In this document: positions 8,902 to 17,851 of the stretch, piece after piece
Numbering within the stretch: position 1 is the first letter of the stretch
Layout of the letters: every line of letters begins with the position of its first letter
Source: CAYTBN01 sp964542165
Lineage (GTDB): Bacteria; Myxococcota_A; UBA796; UBA9615; CAYRNR01
DNA length: 51,398 nt
Direction of reading: 5' to 3'
Assembly (NCBI GenBank): GCA_964542165.1
Contig: CAZITQ010000036.1
Coordinates: forward strand, 1 to 51,398
The notes under the pieces: generated by a model
The model's database searches: none
What the model saw: the letters and a program-made list of their open reading frames with translations, nothing else
Told to the model about the DNA's origin: nothing
Position numbers and translations under genes: made by a program

Positions 8902-9918
8902 TTACCAGATCACCTTGGCCATCGTGGCGTTGAGGCCCGAGCCGATCCCCAGCACCGCGAGGGTGTCGCCCCGGTTCACCATGCCCCGCTCTGCCGCCTG
9001 GTTCAGCACCACGGGAACCCCCGCGGGGCCGATGTTGCCGTACTCCGGGTAGAGGGTATGGATCCGGGAGAGATCCACGCCCGTCAGCTCCGCCCATTTG
9101 TCGGTGTGCACCTTGCTCACCTGGTGCATGACCATCAGGTCGATATCGGCTGCTGTCCAGCCGAAGACCTCCATGGAGCGGGCCCAGGTGGCGCCGGCCA
9201 GCTTCAGGCCCTCGACCAGCAGGGCCTTGGTGTCGGTGGTCATCTGGTCGGGCTGCGCCACGCAGAGGCGGTTGTTCTCGGTGGCGGCGAGGCTGACGCC
9301 GCCCAGGTAGCGGTGCCCCTCGGGGTGGAGGTCGGTCCGGCACAGGACCATCGCCGCGGCACCGGAGCCCAGGGTCAGGGTGGCGAAGTTGTCGCGGAAG
9401 GTCTTCTCGTCGCAGCCGGGGTCGAGGAGGCGTTCGATGGTGGACTCGACGGCGAAGCGGCTGCCTTCACCGTCGACCACGATCCCGTAATCGATCTCGC
9501 CGCGCTCGATCATCATCCCCACCAGATCCATCCCGTTGACGAAGGCCAGACAGGCGTTGCCGACGTCGAAGTTCAGGCAGTCGGGGGACAGCTCCAGGTT
9601 GCCATGGACCAGGCAGGCGGTGGACGGCTCGATGTAGTCGCGGCAGACCGAGGTGTTGATCAGCGCGCCCAGCTGGCGAGGGGCGATGCCGGCGGCCGCG
9701 ATGGCCTTGCGGGCGGCCAGGGTCGCCACCTCGGACGGCTGGACGCCCTCGTCCCAGAATTTTCGCGCGTGGATGCCCGACAGGTCGGTCAGCAGCGTGG
9801 GCGGGACGCCCAGGCGCGTCGCCGTCGGGGCCAGCTGCTCCATGATCCACTCGGAGGTGATGCGGTGGGGGGCGTCTTCTCGCTCCACGCTCAGGATCGA
9901 GACGTTGTCGAACAGCAT
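8902..9918 (-). CDS. oleA: OleA, thiolase-fold acyl-CoA condensing enzyme
   Basis: A protein of 338 aa in the KAS III-like thiolase superfamily. The nucleophile is Cys123 in DVGNACLAFVNG and the general base is Glu97 in DYIEPS. The 26-residue spacing between them equals that of Glu117 and Cys143 in Xanthomonas OleA. OleA joins two long-chain acyl-CoAs head to head to give a 2-alkyl-3-ketoacyl product. It is the first gene of a minus-strand operon oleA-oleB-oleC-oleD, with GAGGAA before the ATG. A palindrome about 90 bp upstream is a candidate operator. Products would be long internal alkenes in the membrane. Confidence 0.93.
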   Translation of the reverse strand: MLFDNVSILSVEREDAPHRITSEWIMEQLAPTATRLGVPPTLLTDLSGIHARKFWDEGVQPSEVATLAARKAIAAAGIAPRQLGALINTSVCRDYIEPSTACLVHGNLELSPDCLNFDVGNACLAFVNGMDLVGMMIERGEIDYGIVVDGEGSRFAVESTIERLLDPGCDEKTFRDNFATLTLGSGAAAMVLCRTDLHPEGHRYLGGVSLAATENNRLCVAQPDQMTTDTKALLVEGLKLAGATWARSMEVFGWTAADIDLMVMHQVSKVHTDKWAELTGVDLSRIHTLYPEYGNIGPAGVPVVLNQAAERGMVNRGDTLAVLGIGSGLNATMAKVIW

Positions 9919-10003
9919 GTGTGGTTCCTCGGGGTCGGGCGTTGGGGGGTGGCACGGCGTTCGTCGTGGGTCGCCGGTCCGAATCAGGACAGAGTTTCAC
10001 ATG

Positions 10004-10021
10004 TTTCTGAAATTTTAGAAA
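10004..10021. promoter_or_regulatory. AT-rich 18-bp inverted repeat upstream of oleA
   Basis: TTTCTGAAATTTTAGAAA reads as an inverted repeat with one mismatched symmetric pair. It stands in the only AT-rich patch of the 197-bp divergent region between oleA and the lipoprotein gene starting at 10116. Its position and form suit an operator for a fatty-acid-responsive repressor, but no regulator is identified. Confidence 0.4.
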
Positions 10022-10115
10022 GAACAGAAGACGCTCGCCGGTGGGCGCCAGGCGCCGCGGCTCGGTTGTCCCGTGGTCCGGGCTTCGATACCGTGGACCG
10101 ACCGGGGGTTGGTCG

Positions 10116-11216
10116 ATGCTCGGGCGGGGACTTCGAACAGCGGTGGTGGTCGGTTGCCTGGCGGGCCTCGCGGGCCTCCCCGCCTGCCGCAAGGGGGCGG
10201 GACCCGCTCCGTCGACCCCCCTGGAGACCGCGCGGCCGGTGGTCGAGGCGCCCCGCTTCACCGTCCCCTGTCCGGACGGTTTCGTCCACGTCACCCGGGC
10301 CGGCGGTGAACTCGGCGGGGCCGTGGAGCGGGCCCAGGCCGACGACGGCATCGTGTTGGTGCTCGACGGGCGTCCGCAGGCCGAGGCCGACACCACGATG
10401 ATCATGGTGGGTGCCGCGGGTCCACTCATGGAGCGCCAGCTGACCCCGGAGGGCTGCGAAGAGATGGGAGCGGGACTGTCCGCGGGTCTCGGGGCTACCG
10501 ACGTGTCGACCGAGCTCATCGCCGTCCCCGCAGGTCCCGGCTGCCGGTTCACGGGCGACCGGGATGGCGCCACGATCGAGATCTCGACCATCCACCGCGG
10601 GCTGGAGAGCCTGGCGGTGTTCTGCTCGTACATGGGGGACAACCCACGGGCCCCCGGGGCCTGCCGGACCGTGCGCGAGGGGCTGGTGTACACCGCCGAG
10701 GAGCGAGTGAGGGGCCGCGACTTCTCGATCCCCATCCCTGCCGGATTCCAGATCCTGCCGCCAGGGCTCCTCCCCGAGGAGATCCAGGGCGGACGGACGA
10801 CGCTGATGGGCCTGACCATCCCCCCCTACCCCGAGCCCTTCGCCTCCAGCATCATCGCGGAGCGGGTCCCCGGCGCGTCGCTCACCTTCCCGGATCCCGA
10901 GGCCTGCGCCCTCATCGCGGAGACCACCGCGGAGGGCCTGGACGCCTGGGTCCTCCACGGCGTCCCCGGTCTGCCGGCCGAGAGGGCTTGCTCCGTGGTC
11001 ATCGAGTCCGCACAACCCCACCGGCGGGACTACTGGCTGCTCCTGGATCGCGAGGGCGGCAACTACAGCATCGTATGCAACGTGGACTACCGGGACGACC
11101 GGGCGAAGGAGGCCTGCGAGGAGGTGATCGCAGGGTTCCGGGTCGAGGCGCTGACGAGGGACGAAGACCGCGGGGACGCGGAGAGGAGCGCGGTATGCGA
11201 GACGGATCGACCCTGA
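10116..11216 (+). CDS. Lipoprotein with duplicated domain, function unknown
   Basis: A protein of 366 aa from ATG 10116. The earlier in-frame start at 10041 is less likely, because a signal peptide with lipobox GLPAC begins here (MLGRGLRTAVVVGCLAGLAGLPAC). The mature part holds two related domains. The first starts near FTVPCPDGF and the second near FSIPIPAGF; each has a later conserved Cys (EGCEEM and PEACALI). The repeats resemble the small beta domains of PsbP-like lipoproteins, but I cannot name the family. The last 22 bp overlap the start of the next gene, so the three genes 10116-13758 probably form one operon of exported proteins. Confidence 0.75.
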   Translation: MLGRGLRTAVVVGCLAGLAGLPACRKGAGPAPSTPLETARPVVEAPRFTVPCPDGFVHVTRAGGELGGAVERAQADDGIVLVLDGRPQAEADTTMIMVGAAGPLMERQLTPEGCEEMGAGLSAGLGATDVSTELIAVPAGPGCRFTGDRDGATIEISTIHRGLESLAVFCSYMGDNPRAPGACRTVREGLVYTAEERVRGRDFSIPIPAGFQILPPGLLPEEIQGGRTTLMGLTIPPYPEPFASSIIAERVPGASLTFPDPEACALIAETTAEGLDAWVLHGVPGLPAERACSVVIESAQPHRRDYWLLLDREGGNYSIVCNVDYRDDRAKEACEEVIAGFRVEALTRDEDRGDAERSAVCETDRP

Positions 11217-12319
11217 GCCGACCCCCCCGGCACCTGGCCATCGTGGTGCCGCTGCTCCTGGCCACGCTCGCGGCCCCCGCGGATGCCCGCGACGTGGACG
11301 CCTTCGGCCTGACGTGGACCGTGGAGAGCGACGGCGGCTCCACCTCGGGTCCCCACTACCTGGTGGCCACCCGGGCCGGCTCGAGGGTGCTGCGCAAGGA
11401 GATGGCGGGCCCGGGCACCCTGTCCCGGGTCGAGCTGGACGGATTCACGGGGTCGGGGGCCGAGGTGGTCTTCGCCGACCACCCCACCGGCAGCAGCGGC
11501 GTCGCCACCGGCCTGGTGATCTACACCTCGGCCAGCGAGGGGCACTGGGTCAACTTCTACCCCATCGGGGGGGCCGACTTCGAGGACCTGGACGGCGACG
11601 GGGTGTCGGAGATCCTGGTGTCCAGCGGCGTGGTCTCCGAGTACTCCACCTGCAACGCCGACCGCCCCTTCGTGCGCCAGATCCTGTCGTGGAAGGACCG
11701 GCGCCTGGAGGACGTCACCCACCGCTTCCCCACCGTGTTGGCCCAGGACATCGTCGAGGCCGAGAAGCGCGCCGAGAAGCTCTCCCGGGGCAACCCCTGC
11801 GGTGACGAGGACAGCCGCAAGCTGCTGGCCGGCGCCACCGCCCAGATCGCCTACGCCTACCTGGTGCTGGGGGACCGCCAGGGCGCCATCGACCGCTGGA
11901 ACGCCCACAACTCCTGCCAGTCCGGGGCCGGGGAGGTGGCCGACATCCACGCCGCGATGCTCGCGACCGGGTTGGGCGGCCCCGACGACTCGGTCAGCGC
12001 CTACTACACCCTGATGGGGCTCGGCTACCCCCGGCTCGCCTACCCCTACTACAAGGTCGGCAACCGCTCCTACAGCTCCTGGAAGTCGATCTTCGTCGAC
12101 CCCGTGGGCTGCGTGGGCCTCCACAGCGCCCGGCTGATCTCGGTCTCCGGCGACACCGGCAAGGTCCAGATCGACGTCTGCGTCCACGACACCGACGAGG
12201 GCGTCATCCACCGCTGGCAGGGCCCGGTCACCATGACCCGCCAGTCCCCGGGCAAGTGGGCGATGACCGGCAAGAAGCTGGAGCGGAACGGGCGGTGCCG
12301 GACGGGGTGTGTGCCGTGA
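11195..12319 (+). CDS. Secreted protein with FG-GAP/VCBS-like segment, unknown function
   Basis: A protein of 374 aa. ATG 11195 is preferred because a Sec signal peptide follows (IVVPLLLATLAAPADA, ending near residue 31). The mature region has FEDLDGDGVSEILVSSG, a calcium-binding FG-GAP/VCBS-type blade motif typical of predicted beta-propeller proteins, followed by a helical segment rich in A and K (about 185-215). The C-terminal part (IFVDPVGCVGLHSARL onward) looks like a compact beta domain. The gene overlaps its upstream neighbour by 22 bp and the downstream one by GTGA. No catalytic motif was seen. Confidence 0.75.
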   Translation: MRDGSTLSRPPRHLAIVVPLLLATLAAPADARDVDAFGLTWTVESDGGSTSGPHYLVATRAGSRVLRKEMAGPGTLSRVELDGFTGSGAEVVFADHPTGSSGVATGLVIYTSASEGHWVNFYPIGGADFEDLDGDGVSEILVSSGVVSEYSTCNADRPFVRQILSWKDRRLEDVTHRFPTVLAQDIVEAEKRAEKLSRGNPCGDEDSRKLLAGATAQIAYAYLVLGDRQGAIDRWNAHNSCQSGAGEVADIHAAMLATGLGGPDDSVSAYYTLMGLGYPRLAYPYYKVGNRSYSSWKSIFVDPVGCVGLHSARLISVSGDTGKVQIDVCVHDTDEGVIHRWQGPVTMTRQSPGKWAMTGKKLERNGRCRTGCVP

Positions 12320-13758
12320 CTCCACGGGGCTTCGGTCCTGGCCTCTCGATCGGCGCCCTGTTCCTTCCCGTCGCGGGTCCCCTCCATGTGCCTCTCGAGG
12401 CCGCGGCCAACGAGCTGCAGGTCGAGATCGGTGAGGAAGAGATCGCGGGCATCTTCGCCGGTTCGCGGCCCTCGATCGCCGTCGACGCACAGGGTCAACC
12501 CCACATCGTGATCGACGCGGGGTGGGGTGACACCCTGTACGTCTTCCACAAGCTGTCCGGCGACTGGCAGGAGGAACTCCTGGCCCAGGGCGCCTTCGGT
12601 TCGGACCGCAACTACCTGCCCCACCTGGAGATCGACGCCCAGGACCGCGCGTGGATCTCCTCGTGGGTGGCCACCCCCAACGTGGACGAGGAGTGCGGGC
12701 AGGGGCTGTGGGTGATCGAGGACGTGGCGACCCAGCCGGCGGTGGCGCTGGAGACCAAGGTCTACATCACCTGGAGCAACGGGAACCTCTCGCTGGATCC
12801 CAGCCGCCCCGGCGAGGCGGTGATGATGGGCCGCGATGGAGCCTGGCAGCGGCTGGACACCGCCGGGCAGGTCCTCGACTCGGGCCAGATGTACATCGGA
12901 CAGTCCGGGGAGAAGCTGCGCTTCCTCATCAGCCCGCGGGAAGGTCAGCAGGGCGTCTGGCACGGGGTCACCAGCGGCTGGACCGAGTACTCGAGCGCCT
13001 ACCGCAGCTCCCTGATGGACGATCCGGTCATCTGGGCGGACTACGCCGCCTACCCCGAGCAGGGGGACGACCTGCGCCACATGTCCCTGGGTGTCGATGG
13101 GGTCGACCCGCGAGTGGCCTACATGGCGGTGGCCCACGACCCGGGCGTGGTGCTCAACGTGTGGGACGGACAGGCGATGATCTTCGACCCGAGCGAACTC
13201 CCCGTGGTCGAGTTCGATCCCGCCCAGCACGGCAACGGCACCGACCGGTTCGGCCCCCAGTGGGCTCCGGCCGCCGACGGTGGCGCCTACCTCTGCTATT
13301 CGGTCGCGCTGGGCTGGGTGAAGCTCCGCCACGTCTCTGCCAGCGGCGAGATCAGCTCGCCGGTGACGGTCACCAAAGGAGCCAGCTGTGCCCTCGCCAC
13401 GGACACCGACGGCCACATCCACATCGCCTACGTCCACGAGGGGATGCGATACCGCAAGCTCCTCGTGACGAGCCAGGAGGATCCGGGGGACGACGACTCG
13501 GCGGGGGACGACGACGACTCGGCCGGAGACGACGACGAGCCGCCGGGGTCCTCCGCGAACGGGGGATGCGAGTGCTCCTCGTCTGACGGTGGTCGTGGGC
13601 TGACGGCGCTGGCCTGGATCACCCTCGCCGGGTACGTGCGGCGAACAGGGCGAGGACGAGGAGGGCGACGACGACGACCCGGGCGGCGGGCCGGGAGCCG
13701 GCGGGGCTCCCGATCGCACACCCCTCCTCCGGCGGCAGCTCCCACTCGCTCACGGTGA
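12316..13758 (+). CDS. Exported beta-propeller-like protein with Asp-rich linker and MYXO-CTERM-like tail
   Basis: The start is GTG 12316, overlapping the previous stop as GTGA, and is followed by a weak signal peptide (LSIGALFLPVAG). The body contains repeats such as RPSIAVDAQGQPHIVIDAG and ATDTDGHIHIAYVHEG, typical of predicted BNR/propeller-like exported proteins. It ends with an acidic linker (DPGDDDSAGDDDDSAGDDDE), then GGCECSSSDGGRG, a short hydrophobic stretch (LTALAWITLAGYV) and an Arg cluster, which is the layout of MYXO-CTERM sorting tails. The frame runs on to 13758, overlapping the convergent protease gene by 140 bp with Arg-rich sequence. The true C-terminus may be nearer 13660 if there is a sequence error. 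Confidence 0.75.
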   Translation: MTPRGFGPGLSIGALFLPVAGPLHVPLEAAANELQVEIGEEEIAGIFAGSRPSIAVDAQGQPHIVIDAGWGDTLYVFHKLSGDWQEELLAQGAFGSDRNYLPHLEIDAQDRAWISSWVATPNVDEECGQGLWVIEDVATQPAVALETKVYITWSNGNLSLDPSRPGEAVMMGRDGAWQRLDTAGQVLDSGQMYIGQSGEKLRFLISPREGQQGVWHGVTSGWTEYSSAYRSSLMDDPVIWADYAAYPEQGDDLRHMSLGVDGVDPRVAYMAVAHDPGVVLNVWDGQAMIFDPSELPVVEFDPAQHGNGTDRFGPQWAPAADGGAYLCYSVALGWVKLRHVSASGEISSPVTVTKGASCALATDTDGHIHIAYVHEGMRYRKLLVTSQEDPGDDDSAGDDDDSAGDDDEPPGSSANGGCECSSSDGGRGLTALAWITLAGYVRRTGRGRGGRRRRPGRRAGSRRGSRSHTPPPAAAPTRSR

Positions 13759-15355
13759 AGCTGGCGATCTCGCTCTGCGGACCGGCACCCCAGGGGTCGA
13801 CGGCGCGGACCCAGAAGGAGATCTGTTCGCCGGGCTCGACCAGGCCGGTGATGTCGAAGCGGTTGCCGTCGACCTCCTGGATCGCCACCGTGGAGGGTTC
13901 CTCGCCCTTCCACCAGGCCAGCTCGTAGGAGAGCCAGTCGCCGTCCGGGTCCGAGGGGGCGTCCCAGCGCAGCAGGACCCGGTCGACCCAGGCCGAGTCC
14001 ACCGGGCCGGTCACCACCGGGGCCTCGGGGAGCTCGTTGGCGACCGCCAGCACGGCCGCGCCCGCGTCCACCCGGCCGTAGCCGTAGTAGGGGCTCCAGC
14101 CGTGCTCGTCGTACAGGCCGATCTCCACGTCCACCCGCACGGCGGTCTGCCGCAGCACGTCCCGGGCCTGCTCCGCGGTCAGGTGGGGGTTGGCGCCCAG
14201 CATCAGGGCCAGCACCCCCGAGACCACCGGGGCGGCGGCCGAGGTGCCGGAGAAGTGGCCGTAGTAGTCCGGGTCGTCGTTCCAGTTCCCGTAGCCCGGC
14301 TCACCGGTCAGATCGGTGGTCAGCACCCCACCGGCGGGGCCGGCCACGTCGATGTGGTCGCCGTACGACGAGTAGCCCTCCCGGTCGTCGTTGCCGTTGG
14401 TGGCGGCCACGCTGACGGCGGTGTGATAGCCCTGGAAGTGGTCGAAGGAGATGTCGCAGTTGCCGTTGCCGGCGCTGAGCACCACCACGGTCCCCAGGCC
14501 GTCGCGGCCGTACTCCTCGGCGTACTCCAGCCCCTCCTCCAGGGCCGCGTACAGGGGGATCTCGGGGCACTCCTCGCCGAAGCTCCAGGAGTTGGAGAGC
14601 ACCCAGGCTCCGGCGTTGGTCCCCTCCACGAAGGCGTCGCGCACGTCGCTCAGATCCGTGTCCCCGCCGATGAGGCGGATGGCGTAGACCGAGCTGTCGT
14701 AGGCCACGCCGGCCACGCCCAGCCCGTTGTCGCCGATGGCCACCGCCAGCCCCGCCGAGGCGGTGCCGTGCTTGCCCGATTCGGTGTCGAAGTCCGGGTT
14801 GGGATCGTCGTCGTTGTCGATGTAGTCCCAGCCGGGGATCACGTCCAGGTCCGCGTGTTCCGTGTCCACGCCGGTGTCGATGATCGCCACCATCCCGCCG
14901 GCGCCGGTGCTCAGGGTCCAGGCCAGCTCGGCGTCGATGTCCACGCCGGGGGTCCAGCCCCGCTGGCCGGTGTTCTCCAGGTGCCACTGGTCGCCCACGA
15001 AGGGGTCGTCGGGCAGGGCCGTGGGGACCAGGGTGACCGAGAGGTCCGGGTGGGCCCACGCCACGTCCGGGCGCGCATGCAGCTGCCGGGAGAGCACCAC
15101 CTCGTCCACGCCCTCTCGCGGACGGATCCGGACGACACGCCCGGTGCCCGACTGGACGTCGAGCTCGGCCACGTCCTCCAGCGAGCGCAGGACGGCCGGA
15201 TCGTCCACCTCCGCGAGCAACCACCCGGTCCGCTTCACCGGCAGGCCGCGCACCGTCGAGTCCTCCTCGATCACGGCGATCTCGGTACCCCGGCCCGGAT
15301 GGAACCACGTCGGTTCGACGGCGGTCATCGTCATCATCAGGAGAATCAGCGACAT
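13619..15355 (-). CDS. Subtilisin-like serine protease (S8) with Fn3-like domain and MYXO-CTERM-like tail
   Basis: A protein of 578 aa. ATG 15355 is chosen because GGGGTAGG lies 9 bases upstream; ATG 15364 in the same frame lies directly against it. A signal peptide is followed by a propeptide-like region (to about 130) and the S8 domain, with Asp160 (IDTGVD), His196 (GKHGTAS), oxyanion Asn297 (SAGNGN) and Ser372 (SGTSAAAP). Residues about 450-540 resemble a fibronectin type III domain. The end reads GCAIGSPAG, hydrophobic VVVVALLVLALFAA and TRRG, a MYXO-CTERM-like anchor. It should be an exported, surface-anchored protease. It converges on and overlaps the gene at 12316. Confidence 0.9.
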   Translation of the reverse strand: MSLILLMMTMTAVEPTWFHPGRGTEIAVIEEDSTVRGLPVKRTGWLLAEVDDPAVLRSLEDVAELDVQSGTGRVVRIRPREGVDEVVLSRQLHARPDVAWAHPDLSVTLVPTALPDDPFVGDQWHLENTGQRGWTPGVDIDAELAWTLSTGAGGMVAIIDTGVDTEHADLDVIPGWDYIDNDDDPNPDFDTESGKHGTASAGLAVAIGDNGLGVAGVAYDSSVYAIRLIGGDTDLSDVRDAFVEGTNAGAWVLSNSWSFGEECPEIPLYAALEEGLEYAEEYGRDGLGTVVVLSAGNGNCDISFDHFQGYHTAVSVAATNGNDDREGYSSYGDHIDVAGPAGGVLTTDLTGEPGYGNWNDDPDYYGHFSGTSAAAPVVSGVLALMLGANPHLTAEQARDVLRQTAVRVDVEIGLYDEHGWSPYYGYGRVDAGAAVLAVANELPEAPVVTGPVDSAWVDRVLLRWDAPSDPDGDWLSYELAWWKGEEPSTVAIQEVDGNRFDITGLVEPGEQISFWVRAVDPWGAGPQSEIASFTVSEWELPPEEGCAIGSPAGSRPAARVVVVALLVLALFAARTRRG

Positions 15356-15431
15356 GCCGGGCATCCTACCCCAATCGCAAGGGGCTGACACCGACCTCGC
15401 GGCCGAGTTGTGCTCGGAGTATGCTGTGCCG

Positions 15432-16808
15432 ATGCGGATTCTCCCCAAGCTGCTGCTGATCGCGATGCTCGTCGGCTGTCCCGAGGAACCGGAGCCGGTG
15501 CCGCCCGGGTGTGGCAACGGGATCCTGGAGTCGGGTGAAGAGTGTGACGCGGGGCCGTCCAACAGCGACACCGAGCCCGACACCTGCCGGTCGCTGTGCC
15601 TGCTGCCCAGCTGCGGAGACGGCGTGACCGACGCGGACGAGGACTGCGACGACGGGGACCCCTGGGGTGGCGACGGCTGCACGCCGGTGTGCGAGATCGA
15701 GCACGGCCAGCTGGAGGACGAACCCAACGACGAGCCGGACGAGGCCCAGGCCTGGGAGCTGGTCCAGGTCCACGGCGGACTCCCCGAGGGCGACGTGGAC
15801 TGCTTCGCCCTCGATCTGCCCAACTGCGCCGCTGTCGAGGCCCGGCTGGTGGACGCCTGCCCGGCGCCCGCGACCCTCGGTCTCCACGATCCGGAGGGCA
15901 ACCAGGTGGCCGTGGGGACGCCGGCGGAGGACGGCTGCGCGGTCCTCGATCCGGCCCACGCCCCCGGCGCCCGCTTCGTGGCCGAGGGCACCTGGGCGGT
16001 GTGTGTGTCGAGCCTGCTGGACGGGCCGGTGCCGTACTACACCCTGGAGATCACCGTGGTCGCCCCAGAGGACGCCAGCTACGTGATCGACGACGCCGAC
16101 GACCCGGACGGGGACGGCAAGCCCGACAAGTGCGACACCGACCGGGACGGGGACGGGGTCGACAACGACGACGACAACTGCCCCGACACCCCCAACGGCC
16201 CCGACGCCGAGCCCCTGGCGCCGTCGGCCGACGGATTCCTGCGGGTCTGGCTCTCCGCCGGCCCCTTCACCGGCCTGACGAGCGAACAGGACTGCCTGCC
16301 CACCGCCGACCACCTGGTGGCCGAGAACGACGCGGACGCGGCGCCGGCCCTCGGGGATCCCGCCGGCGACCACACCTGGACCGTGCTGTGGAGCCCGGAC
16401 GACCGGCTGGAGTACCTGTGGGACTACGGCCACGTGGACGCCCCCCGCGAGGTCTACAACGCGGTCTACCTCTACAGCGAGACCGAGCGCGCCCTCACCC
16501 TGGGCCACGGTCCGGACGACGGCGCCCGGGTCTGGCTCAACGGCGAGGAGGTCCAGGCCATCTCGGGCTGCCAGGGCACGGTGATCGACGCCTTCCCCGT
16601 GGACGTGACCCTGCTCGCCGGATGGAACCGGCTGATGACCAAGGTCTATGACCAGGGGGGCGGCTGGGGGAACTACGTGCGTTTCCTGGACGAGGGCACC
16701 CCCGTCACCGACCTGGAGGTGTCGCTGGACCCGGCCGGCGCCTGGATCCCCGACCAGACCGACTCGGACGGCGACGGTGAGGGCGACGTCTGCGACGACA
16801 CGCCGTGA
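15432..16808 (+). CDS. Lipoprotein with Cys-rich DUF4215-like repeats and Ca-binding loops
   Basis: A protein of 458 aa with lipobox LVGC and Pro at +2 (GCPEEPEP). Residues about 25-90 contain CGNGILESGEECDAG and CGDGVTDADEDCDDGDPWGGDGC, the repeat known from myxobacterial surface proteins (DUF4215 type). The next region (about 95-215) resembles a pre-peptidase C-terminal-type beta domain (LEDEPNDEPDEAQ to VPYYTLEIT). It is followed by thrombospondin-3-like loops (DPDGDGKPDKCDTDRDGDG), and about 270-445 looks like a PA14/carbohydrate-binding-type domain (RVWLNGEEV, GWNRLMTKVYDQ). It is likely an outer-surface binding protein. The ATG is 76 bp from the divergently transcribed protease gene. 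Confidence 0.8.
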   Translation: MRILPKLLLIAMLVGCPEEPEPVPPGCGNGILESGEECDAGPSNSDTEPDTCRSLCLLPSCGDGVTDADEDCDDGDPWGGDGCTPVCEIEHGQLEDEPNDEPDEAQAWELVQVHGGLPEGDVDCFALDLPNCAAVEARLVDACPAPATLGLHDPEGNQVAVGTPAEDGCAVLDPAHAPGARFVAEGTWAVCVSSLLDGPVPYYTLEITVVAPEDASYVIDDADDPDGDGKPDKCDTDRDGDGVDNDDDNCPDTPNGPDAEPLAPSADGFLRVWLSAGPFTGLTSEQDCLPTADHLVAENDADAAPALGDPAGDHTWTVLWSPDDRLEYLWDYGHVDAPREVYNAVYLYSETERALTLGHGPDDGARVWLNGEEVQAISGCQGTVIDAFPVDVTLLAGWNRLMTKVYDQGGGWGNYVRFLDEGTPVTDLEVSLDPAGAWIPDQTDSDGDGEGDVCDDTP

Positions 16809-16818
16809 GCGGAGCGCC

Positions 16819-17232
16819 CTACCCCGGCTCCCCGGAGTGATAGAGCCAGCGCCCCTCGTGGCGTAGGAAGAGGCTGTTCTCGGCGAACGACACGTCCCCG
16901 TCACGGCCGGCGATGTGGGCCCGGAACAGGACCCGTCCGCGGTCCGGCGTCTCCGTCGCCGCGGCCAGGACGTCGAGCCCCTCGAAGGTGTGGTCGTCGC
17001 TGAACAGGCGGATCCGTGCTGCCCAGCGTTCCCGGTCCGCCTCCCACATGGGCCCCGCAGGATGGGTGGTGTCGATGATGTGGTCGATGCGGCCCAGGGC
17101 GTAGGACGTGTAGCGCGAGCGCATCAACGCCTCGGGGTTGGGGGCGGGTTGGCCATCCACGATCGGGCGGCAGCAGCGCTTGAACTTGTCCCCGCTACCG
17201 CAGGGACAGGGCCCGTTGGGGCGGGATCTCAC
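16819..17232 (-). CDS. YchJ-like SEC-C motif protein (UPF0225 family)
   Basis: A protein of 137 aa from GTG 17232, chosen because the SEC-C zinc motif starts directly after it: CPCGSGDKFKRCC at residues 8-20. The rest has the YchJ fold features: EALMRSRYTSYALGRIDHIIDTTHP and a later NTF2-like part ending FLRHEGRWLYHSGE. The family is widespread and of unknown function. The gene follows the 17249 gene by 16 bp on the same strand and faces the lipoprotein gene with 10 bp between stops. The GTG start is inferred; no strong ribosome site is visible. Confidence 0.85.
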   Translation of the reverse strand: MRSRPNGPCPCGSGDKFKRCCRPIVDGQPAPNPEALMRSRYTSYALGRIDHIIDTTHPAGPMWEADRERWAARIRLFSDDHTFEGLDVLAAATETPDRGRVLFRAHIAGRDGDVSFAENSLFLRHEGRWLYHSGEPG

Positions 17233-17248
17233 GGGACGGCCCCGCAGA

Positions 17249-17623
17249 TCAGCCGCGGAAGAGCTTGGGGTCGCCGCCCTGGCCCGGGACCACGATCCGC
17301 GAGGCCTCCTGGCGGCGCATCTCCTCGGCCTGCTTGACCAGGTCCTGCACCGCCTTCTCCATGGCGGCGGGGAAGGCGTCCATCGCCTCGTCCAGGGTCG
17401 CACCGGGGAGCTTGGCCTGGATCGGGAGCGGGCCCTGGGGCGACATGATCTGGGTCTCGCCCAGGAACAGCTCCGGGCGGCCGGGGTCGACGGAGCCGTC
17501 GGACTTGACCGGGACCAGGCGCCGGATCTGGGCCGCGCGCAGGTCGGTCAACGTCTCCTCGCGGTAGAGGTTGTCGCGGTCGACCTTCATCTGCTCGAGG
17601 AGCTGTTTCATCTCGTCGGTCAT
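17249..17623 (-). CDS. Small conserved cytoplasmic protein, unknown function
   Basis: A protein of 124 aa with no signal peptide or membrane segment. It starts MTDEMKQLLEQMKVDRDNLYREETLTDLRAAQ and continues RRLVPVKSDGSVDPGRPELFLGETQ. The C-terminal third is a predicted helix rich in charged residues (MEKAVQDLVKQAEEMRRQEA). I recall similar short proteins from delta-class bacteria annotated only as cytoplasmic protein, so no function is given. AGGAGA precedes the ATG. It is probably co-transcribed with the YchJ-like gene 16 bp downstream. Confidence 0.75.
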   Translation of the reverse strand: MTDEMKQLLEQMKVDRDNLYREETLTDLRAAQIRRLVPVKSDGSVDPGRPELFLGETQIMSPQGPLPIQAKLPGATLDEAMDAFPAAMEKAVQDLVKQAEEMRRQEASRIVVPGQGGDPKLFRG

Positions 17624-17791
17624 GGAATCTCCTGGTGCCCGGTGGAGCAGATCACGGTGGCGCGGTCGGCTCGAGTCGGGGGGTTACTCTGGTGCACGCG
17701 GGGACAAACCGCAAGCCGCCGCTCCGAGGAAATCCGCGGCCCCGGACGCCACACGGGTCGGCTGCGGCGTGCCCTGCGCCCGGTTCTATTG

Positions 17792-17804
17792 ATCGACCGT
17801 CGAT
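17792..17804. promoter_or_regulatory. Perfect 6+1+6 inverted repeat, possible operator
   Basis: ATCGAC-C-GTCGAT, about 170 bp before the start of the minus-strand gene at 17623. It is perfectly symmetric and sits in a locally less GC-rich stretch. A binding protein is not known; it may be chance. Confidence 0.25.
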
Positions 17805-17851
17805 TTCCGTCCCCACCTGCCGCCCTCGCTCCCCCGTGAGGCCCACACACC

